Positions 1 to 4,637 of a stretch of 5,169 nt of DNA are shown one piece after another (position 1 is the first letter of the stretch; every line of letters begins with the position of its first letter). The stretch is from Phyllobacteriaceae bacterium (GTDB taxonomy: Bacteria > Pseudomonadota > Alphaproteobacteria > Rhizobiales > Ancalomicrobiaceae). The translations under genes were made by a program, and so were the position numbers. The stretch is from NCBI GenBank assembly GCA_012517025.1, contig JAAYVT010000373.1:1-5169 (forward strand). Reading direction: 5' to 3'. Below the pieces are notes generated by a model. The model made no database searches, was not told the DNA's origin, and saw only the letters and a list, made by a program, of their open reading frames with translations.

Positions 1-195
1 ATCCTCGACACCGAGGAACTGCCGACGGTGGAGATGCCCTACTTCTTCTATCGGCCGGATTCGGGCGTCGCCGAATGCCTGAACGGCTGGCTGAAGAACG
101 GGGGCACCCACCATCAGGTGCTGCATCTCGGCGACGTGCGGCCGCGCTGGAAGGCGTGGTGCGATCTCGCCGGCATCGACTACGTCGAAGTCTGA
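1..195 (+). CDS. C-terminal fragment of an L-arabinose isomerase-like sugar isomerase (5' end outside window)
   Basis: The frame is open from base 1 to a TGA at 193-195 and gives 64 residues. The fragment carries a Gly-Gly-Thr-His-His motif at fragment residues 34-38 and ends in Asp-Tyr-Val-Glu-Val. In the L-arabinose/L-fucose isomerase superfamily a His of the equivalent GG-A/T-HH motif binds the catalytic Mn2+, so this should be the last part of the active site of a cytoplasmic aldose-ketose isomerase. Only about 26 residues follow the His pair. Classical AraA (about 500 residues) has roughly 50 there, so this is probably a non-canonical branch and the true substrate is open (arabinose, galactose, fucose or another sugar). 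The gene converges on tkt and is followed by a strong terminator. Identification rests on a short fragment and on motif memory, so the class is moderately sure and the substrate is not. Confidence 0.62.
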   Translation: MLDTEELPTVEMPYFFYRPDSGVAECLNGWLKNGGTHHQVLHLGDVRPRWKAWCDLAGIDYVEV

Positions 196-214
196 TCTTC
201 CTCCTGCGAGCGGC

Positions 215-247
215 GCTCGGACGCGCGCCTCCCTCTTTCGTCCGAGC
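215..247. repeat. 9-bp perfect inverted repeat between the isomerase stop and its terminator
   Basis: The arms GCTCGGACG (215-223) and CGTCCGAGC (239-247) are exact reverse complements separated by 15 nt. The repeat starts about 20 nt after the isomerase stop and lies upstream of the T-tailed hairpin at 266-301. No T-run follows it on either strand, so it is not an intrinsic terminator by itself. It could be a 3'-UTR stem that stabilises the mRNA end, a backup structure for tkt transcripts arriving from the other side, or chance in GC-rich DNA. Confidence 0.4.
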
Positions 248-265
248 CCACCTCGCGGAACGCCT

Positions 266-301
266 GCGGGCGAGATCTTTCGATCTCGCCCGCTCTTTTT
301 T
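266..301 (+). terminator. Rho-independent terminator of the isomerase gene
   Basis: A perfect 12-bp stem (266-277 paired with 282-293) closes a four-base TTTC loop. It is followed directly by a T-rich tract, TCTTTTTT (294-301). This is a textbook intrinsic terminator for + strand transcription, about 70 nt after the isomerase stop. On the minus strand the hairpin is the same but no T-run follows, so it should act mainly for the isomerase and only weakly, if at all, for the convergent tkt transcript that ends at 329. Confidence 0.9.
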
Positions 302-328
302 GTCCGTCGGTGGATTGGTCCGGCCGGC

Positions 329-2329
329 TCACAGCCGGGCGCGGACGGCGGTGACGATCGCCTCGGGCGTGATCCCGAAATGGCGATAGAGGTCGTCGCC
401 GCGGCCGGAGGCGCCGAAGCCGGGCAACCCCACGAAGAGCCCGTGCTCGCCGAGCACGTCGCCCCAACCGAAACCGACCGCCGCCTCGACCCCGACCCGC
501 AGCACGCCCTCGCCGAGGACGCGGGCGCGTTCGGCCGCCGGACGAGCCAGGAACAGCTCGGCGCAGGGCATCGAGACCAGGGCGGCGCCGACGCCGTCGG
601 CCTCGAGTAGGTCGCGCGCCTCCGCCGCGATCGCCACTTCCGAGCCGGAGGCGACGAGCGTCACCCGGCGCGGACCCACCGCCGCCTCGCGCAGCACGTA
701 GGCGCCGTCGCGGCAGAGGTTCGTCGCCAGCCCGTTGTCTCTGAGAGTCGGCAGCTCCTGGCGCGACAGGGCGAGCACCGAGGGAGCCGACCGGCTCTCC
801 AGCGCGATCTGCCAGCACTCCGCCGTCTCGACGAGGTCGCAGGGGCGCAGCACCAGGAGACCGGGGATCGCCCGGAGCGCGGCGAGATGCTCGACCGGTT
901 GATGGGTCGGGCCGTCCTCGCCGAGGCCGATCGAATCGTGGGTGCCGACGAAGATCGTCCGGAGCTTCTGCAACGCGGCGAGGCGCAATGCCGGCCGGGC
1001 GTAGTCGGCGAAGCACAGGAAGGTGCCGCCGTAGGGGATCACGCCGCCATGGGCGGCGAGGCCGTTCATCGCCGCCGCCATGCCGGCCTCGCGCACGCCC
1101 CAATGGACGTAACGGCCGGAGAAGGCGCCGGGGCGGACGTCGACGGCGCCGGCGAAGCGGGTGTTGTTGGAGGGGGTGAGATCGGCCGAACCGCCGACGA
1201 TGTCCGGGAAGACCGGCGCCAAGCGATCGAGGACGCGGCCGGAGGCGACGCGGGTGGCGAGTTTCGGCCGGCTCGTCACCGCCTCCGCCTTGATGTCGCG
1301 CACCAACGCATCGAGGCCGGGGAGATCTCCGGCGAGGGCGGAGAGGAAGGCGTCGCGGGCGGCGGCCGGGCGGGCGGCGAGGCGAGCCTCCCAAGCCTCA
1401 CGAACGGCGCCGCCGCGCCGGCCGATCGCGGCCCAGGCGGCGCGGAGGTCGGCGGGAACCTCGAAGGGGCCGTGCGTCCAGCCGAAGGCGGCGCGGGTCG
1501 CGACGAGCGTCTCGGCGCCGAGGGGAGCGCCGTGGACGGCCGAGGTCCCGGCCTTGCCGGGGGCGCCGAAGCCGATGGTGGTGCGCGCCGCGATCAGGGT
1601 CGGCCGGTCGGAGCGCAAGGCGGCGGCGAGCGCGACGGCGATCGAGGACGGGTCGTGGCCGTCGGCGGAAACCACGTTCCAGCCGTAGGCGCGGAAGCGG
1701 GCGGGGACGTCGTCGGAGACGGCGACGTCGGTCGCCCCGTCGATGGTGATGCGGTTGTCGTCCCAGATCAGGGTCAGCTTAGACAGGCGCAAATGCCCGG
1801 CGAGCGAGGCGGCCTCGTGGCTGACGCCTTCCATGAGGTCGCCGTCGCCGCAGGTGACCCAGGTGCGGTGATCGACGAGATCGTCGCCGAAGCGGGCGGC
1901 GAGCAGACGTTCGGCCAGCGCCATGCCGACGGCGGTGGCGAAGCCCTGGCCGAGCGGGCCGGTGGTGGTCTCGATGCCGATCTCGGGATCGATCTCGGGA
2001 TGGCCGGCGGCGACCGAGCCGAGGCGGCGGAAGCTCTTCAGCGCCTCGAGCGGCATCCCGGCGTGACCGGTCAGATGCAGCAGCGCGTAGAGCAGCGCCG
2101 AGCCGTGACCGCCGGAGAGCACGAAACGATCACGATCGGCCCAGGTGGGGTGACCGGCGTCGAACTTCAGGACGTGGGCGAAGAGGGCGGTGACCACGTC
2201 GGCCATGCCGAGCGGCATGCCGGGGTGGCCGGACTTCGCCGCCTCGACCGCGTCGACGGCGAGGAAGCGGAGGGCGTCGGCGAGGCGCAGATCGCCGTCG
2301 CGCGGCAGGACGGGAGCGGATGCGGGCAT
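329..2329 (-). CDS. tkt: Transketolase
   Basis: This is a 666-residue thiamine-diphosphate enzyme (E. coli TktA has 663). It moves two-carbon ketol units between sugar phosphates in the cytoplasmic non-oxidative pentose phosphate pathway. The N-terminal pyrophosphate-binding domain shows SGHPGMPLG with His35, GGHGSALLYALLHL with His75, the GIETTTGPLGQG loop (118-129), and the TPP/metal motif GDGDLMEG starting at 161 with Asn192. VHGAPLG (His266) lies near its end. The pyrimidine-binding domain has the catalytic Glu414 in GVREAGM and the substrate loop THDSIGLGEDGPTHQPVE (463-480). Arg523 in SRQE likely contacts substrate phosphate. The C-terminal domain is complete. The ATG is supported by a minus-strand GGAG seven bases upstream and by the SGHPGMPLG motif starting at residue 33. 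The gene is the second in an operon, 24 nt after tal. No T-tailed terminator for it is seen. Nothing suggests inactivation. Confidence 0.97.
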   Translation of the reverse strand: MPASAPVLPRDGDLRLADALRFLAVDAVEAAKSGHPGMPLGMADVVTALFAHVLKFDAGHPTWADRDRFVLSGGHGSALLYALLHLTGHAGMPLEALKSFRRLGSVAAGHPEIDPEIGIETTTGPLGQGFATAVGMALAERLLAARFGDDLVDHRTWVTCGDGDLMEGVSHEAASLAGHLRLSKLTLIWDDNRITIDGATDVAVSDDVPARFRAYGWNVVSADGHDPSSIAVALAAALRSDRPTLIAARTTIGFGAPGKAGTSAVHGAPLGAETLVATRAAFGWTHGPFEVPADLRAAWAAIGRRGGAVREAWEARLAARPAAARDAFLSALAGDLPGLDALVRDIKAEAVTSRPKLATRVASGRVLDRLAPVFPDIVGGSADLTPSNNTRFAGAVDVRPGAFSGRYVHWGVREAGMAAAMNGLAAHGGVIPYGGTFLCFADYARPALRLAALQKLRTIFVGTHDSIGLGEDGPTHQPVEHLAALRAIPGLLVLRPCDLVETAECWQIALESRSAPSVLALSRQELPTLRDNGLATNLCRDGAYVLREAAVGPRRVTLVASGSEVAIAAEARDLLEADGVGAALVSMPCAELFLARPAAERARVLGEGVLRVGVEAAVGFGWGDVLGEHGLFVGLPGFGASGRGDDLYRHFGITPEAIVTAVRARL
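1978..2001. repeat. Perfect 12-bp tandem duplication inside tkt
   Basis: The unit CGATCTCGGGAT occurs twice, head to tail and without mismatch. The two copies are in frame and encode the Pro-Glu-Ile-Asp-Pro-Glu-Ile stretch (residues 111-117), between the conserved GHP and the GIETTTGPLGQG cofactor loop. As recalled, the E. coli protein has the same spacing here (GHPE, five residues, then G-V-E-T-T-T), so the repeat does not look like an extra insertion. It may be a local slippage or conversion product, or coincidence. Confidence 0.75.
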
Positions 2330-2336
2330 CGGAGGT

Positions 2337-2340
2337 CTCC
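2337..2340 (-). promoter_or_regulatory. Ribosome binding site of tkt
   Basis: Read on the minus strand, GGAG sits seven bases before the ATG whose first base is 2329. It lies inside the 24-nt tal-tkt gap. It fixes the transketolase start and shows that the second gene has its own translation initiation rather than depending on stop-start overlap. Confidence 0.75.
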
Positions 2341-2353
2341 GAGCGAGAGGACT

Positions 2354-3319
2354 TCAGGCGGCGACGGCGAGCGAGGAGAGATGGGCGACCAGCTTCTCCG
2401 TGTCGGCATGGAAGAGGCGCAGGCCCTCGGCGAGCTTTTCGTTGGCCATCGGGTCGGTGGCGAGCGCCCAGCGGAACGACGCCTCGTCGACCGCGATCGG
2501 CGCGACGGCGGCGGCGCGCGCCTCGTCGAGACGGAGGCGCGGCGGCACTTCGCCCGCTTCCGCCGCCAATTGCCCGAGGAGCGCCGGCGACACGGTCAGA
2601 CGATCGCAACCGGCGAGCGCCTCGACCTCGCCGGTCGTCCGGAAGCTCGCCCCCATGACCACCGTGTTCAGGCCGAAGTGCTTGAAATAGGTCCAGATCC
2701 GCCGGACCGACAGGACACCGGGATCTTCTTCCGCCGCGAAACTCCGCCCCTCGGCCTTGACGTGCCAATCGAGGATGCGGCCGACGAAGGGCGAGATCAG
2801 GAAGGCCCCGGCCTTCGCCGCCGCCACGGCCTGAACCAGCGAAAACACCAGGGTGACGTTGCAGTTCACCCCCTTCGCCTCCAGGATCTCGGCGGCGCGG
2901 ATGCCCTCCCAGGTGGCGGCGAGCTTGATCAGGATGCGCTCGCGCGGCACGCCGGCGGCTGCGAACAGGCCGATCAACCGGTCGGCCGCCGCCACGCTCG
3001 CCGCGACGTCGAAGGAGAGCCGGGCCGGCACTTCCGCCGAGACCCGACCGGGGACGAGGGTGGTCAGTTCGCGGGCGATCGCCACGGTCAGATGATCGAC
3101 GGCGCGCACCGCCGCCGGCAAGCCGCCCCCTTCGGCGTCGGCGGCGCGCAGGGCGGCGCGGACGAGATCGCGATTGCCCGGCAAGAGCGCCGCCTTGAGC
3201 ACCAGCGAGGGATTGGTGGTGCAGTCCTGCGGCGACAGCGACCGGATCGCCTCGACGTCGCCGGTGTCGGCGACGACGACGGAGCTGCGGGCGAGGGAAT
3301 CGAGCTTGGAGAGGGACAT
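2354..3319 (-). CDS. tal: Transaldolase (TalB-type)
   Basis: This 321-residue enzyme (E. coli TalB has 317) transfers a dihydroxyacetone unit between sugar phosphates via a Schiff base, and works together with transketolase in the non-oxidative pentose phosphate pathway. One alpha/beta barrel spans the whole protein. The active-site residues are all present at or near TalB numbering: Asp18 (VVADTGD), Asn36 (CTTNPSLVLKAA), Glu96 (SAEVPARLSFD), the Schiff-base Lys132 (ILIKLAATWEGI), Asn154 and Thr156 (NCNVTLVFS), Ser176 and Arg181 (ISPFVGRILDWHVKAEG). The frame stays open for 82 codons upstream to 3565, but that extension is Arg/Pro/Gly-rich and unlike any transaldolase. The chosen ATG has a GAAGGA Shine-Dalgarno seven bases upstream and gives family length. 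The gene is first in the unit with tkt. It is a free-standing enzyme, not the Tal-Pgi fusion found in some bacteria. Confidence 0.97.
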   Translation of the reverse strand: MSLSKLDSLARSSVVVADTGDVEAIRSLSPQDCTTNPSLVLKAALLPGNRDLVRAALRAADAEGGGLPAAVRAVDHLTVAIARELTTLVPGRVSAEVPARLSFDVAASVAAADRLIGLFAAAGVPRERILIKLAATWEGIRAAEILEAKGVNCNVTLVFSLVQAVAAAKAGAFLISPFVGRILDWHVKAEGRSFAAEEDPGVLSVRRIWTYFKHFGLNTVVMGASFRTTGEVEALAGCDRLTVSPALLGQLAAEAGEVPPRLRLDEARAAAVAPIAVDEASFRWALATDPMANEKLAEGLRLFHADTEKLVAHLSSLAVAA

Positions 3320-3326
3320 GATCGCG

Positions 3327-3332
3327 TCCTTC
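3327..3332 (-). promoter_or_regulatory. Ribosome binding site of tal
   Basis: On the minus strand GAAGGA lies seven bases before the ATG that begins at 3319. This strong site decides the transaldolase start against the in-frame open extension that reaches 3565. Confidence 0.8.
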
Positions 3333-3387
3333 GATGCGTCGGTCTCGTCCGACGGCCGGCCGGAGTCCGAACGGGAGACCACGCCGT

Positions 3388-3420
3388 CCCGTCGGCCTCC
3401 TCGAGCCGCGGGGCGACGGG
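3388..3420 (-). repeat. 7-bp inverted repeat in the presumed tal leader
   Basis: CCCGTCG (3388-3394) and CGACGGG (3414-3420) are exact reverse complements with 19 nt between them. They would fall inside the untranslated leader of the tal-tkt message if transcription starts near 3545. The repeat is short and the region is GC-rich, so chance is quite possible. No T-run follows, so it is not a terminator. Confidence 0.3.
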
Positions 3421-3550
3421 GATCGTTCTCCCGAAATCCTCGCCGTCCGGGCGCGAGCCGTCGCACCGGGACGACCACGAGAGGATCCGACTCCATCGAA
3501 ACTCGAGGCTGTCCGCCGTGGATACGGGCAGGTCCTCCGAATGCGGCGCG

Positions 3551-3579
3551 ACGATAAAACTGCAAGGACTTTCAGTCAC
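3551..3579 (-). promoter_or_regulatory. Candidate sigma70-like promoter for tal-tkt
   Basis: Read on the minus strand, GTGACT (3579-3574) matches the -35 consensus TTGACA at four of six positions. After exactly 17 bases, TATCGT (3556-3551) matches TATAAT at four of six. The site is at the edge of the only AT-rich patch in the intergenic region. A small dyad, GACT-TTC-AGTC (3567-3577), overlaps the -35 box and could be an operator half-pair. Use of this promoter implies a tal leader of about 225 nt. Both boxes are imperfect, so the call is tentative. Confidence 0.3.
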
Positions 3580-3611
3580 GAGGTAAATTCCGCTTTTTTC
3601 ATGGACGATCC

Positions 3612-3634
3612 TGTCGGCCGGGCCCAGACCGACA
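3612..3634. repeat. Short dyad, 6-bp arms
   Basis: TGTCGG (3612-3617) and CCGACA (3629-3634) form an inverted repeat with 11 nt between the arms, spanning 23 bp just downstream of the AT-rich island on the HAD-gene side. The size would suit a dimeric regulator, but six-base arms in GC-rich DNA are weak evidence. Confidence 0.22.
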
Positions 3635-3672
3635 TGGGTGCCCGTCGCCGCCGAGGGGATGCGGCGGGCGCG

Positions 3673-3697
3673 CCGGCCGGGTTAGTCTTCCGGCCGG
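3673..3697 (+). repeat. Paired CCGGCCGG palindromes / 8-bp hairpin upstream of the HAD phosphatase start
   Basis: The eight-base self-palindrome CCGGCCGG occurs at 3673-3680 and again at 3690-3697, with nine AT-richer bases between. Because each copy is its own reverse complement, the pair is both a direct and an inverted repeat. In RNA it could form an 8-bp all-GC stem with a 9-nt loop that ends 29 bases before the ATG at 3727. It could be a leader structure affecting translation, a tandem protein-binding site, or chance. Confidence 0.5.
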
Positions 3698-3726
3698 AAA
3701 CGTCCGCGAGAAGAGCGAGAGAAGCG

Positions 3727-4566
3727 ATGCCGCAAAAACCGTCGAACCCGAAGATTCGCCTCGTGGCGCTGGATCTGGACGGCACCTCGCTCGATTCGAG
3801 CGGACGGCTGCGCGACAGCACCAAGCGGGCGGTGGCGGAAGCACGGGCGCGCGGGGTGCCGGTGGTGGTGGTCACCGGCCGCCATCACGTGCTGACCCGG
3901 CCGCTGCACGCCGAGTTCGAGCTCGACACCCCGGCGATCTGCTGCAACGGCACCTACGTCTACGACTTCGCCACCGAGACGCCGGTGCTCGGCGAGCCGA
4001 TGGAGAAGGACGCGGCGCGGCGGATGATCGCGCTGTGCCGCCGCCACGGCGTACACGCGCTGCTCTACGTCCGCGACGCCATGACCTTCGAGGTCTCCAC
4101 CCCGCACCTCGACGGGCTGCAGGCGTGGGCGGCGAGCTTCCCCGAGCCGATGCGGCCGCGTCTCGTCAAGGTCAACAGTTTCGAGGCGACGATCGCGGCG
4201 GCGCCGTTGGTCTGGAAGGTGGTGGTGAACTCCGACGACGACGACGCCCTCGCCGCCTGGCACGCCGAGGCGGAGACGCTCGCCGGCTTCAACATCGAAT
4301 CGTCGTGGACCAACCGCTGGGACGTGATGATCGCCGGGGCGAGCAAGGGACCGCGTCTGCTCGAATGGGCGGCGACGCGCGGCGTCGCGCCGGAGGAGAT
4401 CCTCGCCTTCGGCGACAATCTCAACGACGTCTCGATGATCGCGTCGGTCGGTTGGGGGGTGGCGATGGGCAATGCCGCCGAGGGGTTGAAGCAGGTCGCC
4501 GACGAGGTGATCGGCACCAACGACGGCGACGACATCGCCGCGACGATGGCGCGCTTCCTCGCCTGA
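3727..4566 (+). CDS. HAD superfamily type IIB phosphatase (Cof/YidA-like), probable sugar-phosphate phosphatase
   Basis: The 279-residue cytoplasmic protein has all four HAD motifs. Motif I is ALDLDGTSLDSSG with nucleophile Asp16 and acid/base Asp18. Motif II is VVVVTGR with Thr50. Motif III is Lys207 in ASKGPRLLEWA. Motif IV is FGDNLNDVSMI with Asp230, Asn233 and Asp234 holding Mg2+. Residues about 80-200 between motifs II and III form the C2B cap that selects substrate. The GVAMGNAAEGLKQVADEV tail is typical of the Cof family. Family members hydrolyse sugar phosphates and related small metabolites. The neighbours suggest a sugar phosphate, but the substrate cannot be read from sequence. The ATG at 3727 places motif I ten codons in, as is usual, and has only a purine-rich GAGAG-type site. 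In-frame ATGs at 3601 and 3634 would add Arg-rich, unconserved residues. The gene is divergent from tal and convergent with the LacI-type gene. Confidence 0.9.
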   Translation: MPQKPSNPKIRLVALDLDGTSLDSSGRLRDSTKRAVAEARARGVPVVVVTGRHHVLTRPLHAEFELDTPAICCNGTYVYDFATETPVLGEPMEKDAARRMIALCRRHGVHALLYVRDAMTFEVSTPHLDGLQAWAASFPEPMRPRLVKVNSFEATIAAAPLVWKVVVNSDDDDALAAWHAEAETLAGFNIESSWTNRWDVMIAGASKGPRLLEWAATRGVAPEEILAFGDNLNDVSMIASVGWGVAMGNAAEGLKQVADEVIGTNDGDDIAATMARFLA

Positions 4567-4583
4567 GCGGGGATCTCATCCCG

Positions 4584-4615
4584 CGCCCCGGGGCGAAGAC
4601 GCGCCCGAACGGGCG
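4584..4615. repeat. Two adjacent GC-rich palindromes in the convergent spacer
   Basis: CGCCCCGGGGCG (4584-4595) is a perfect 12-bp palindrome. Seven bases later, arms at 4602-4606 and 4611-4615 form a 5-bp stem (CGCCC/GGGCG) with a GAAC loop. Together they fill most of the 71-bp gap between the stops of the HAD gene and the LacI-type gene. No T-run follows on either strand, so neither qualifies as an intrinsic terminator. They may block exonucleases, pause polymerase or assist Rho-dependent ending. The remainder of the gap shows nothing. Confidence 0.4.
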
Positions 4616-4637
4616 TCGATCGGTCGAGCCGCAGCGC

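Larger units (their letters stand above)
3320..3726. other. 407-bp divergent intergenic region between tal and the HAD phosphatase gene
   Basis: Both flanking genes point away from this stretch, so it must hold their promoters unless one of the genes is controlled otherwise. Frames are open through parts of it, but they give Arg/Pro-rich translations without recognisable domains and appear non-coding. Bases about 3554-3600 form an AT-rich island, including a T6 run at 3594-3599, in otherwise very GC-rich DNA. This is the most likely place for polymerase to open the helix. The stretch also carries the dyads listed separately (3388-3420, 3567-3577, 3612-3634, 3673-3697). I see no tRNA, small-RNA gene or known riboswitch motif in it. 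Confidence 0.6.

Noticed and set aside
75..389. 104-codon + strand frame across the isomerase end, terminator and tkt end
   Set aside because: It overlaps two real genes and a perfect terminator, and its translation is basic low-complexity sequence without a domain.
180..1394. 404-codon minus-strand frame overlapping the 3' part of tkt
   Set aside because: It is out of frame with transketolase, its composition is dominated by Arg and Pro, and no conserved motif is present. It is a GC-driven shadow.
3320..3565. 82-residue N-terminal extension of transaldolase, or a separate small gene in the same frame
   Set aside because: The extension is Arg/Pro/Gly-rich and not transaldolase-like, while the ATG at 3319 has a strong ribosome binding site and gives the exact family length.
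887..3586. 899-codon open frame on the + strand covering tkt and tal in antisense
   Set aside because: It lies wholly antisense to two unmistakable genes. The translation is Gly/Glu/Asp/Arg-rich with no domain, as expected when GC-biased codons on one strand suppress stops on the other.
3698..3706. ACGT-centred sequence resembling a LacI/GalR operator core
   Set aside because: The bases flanking the ACGT core are not symmetrical, so it fails as a palindromic operator. The match is limited to four bases.
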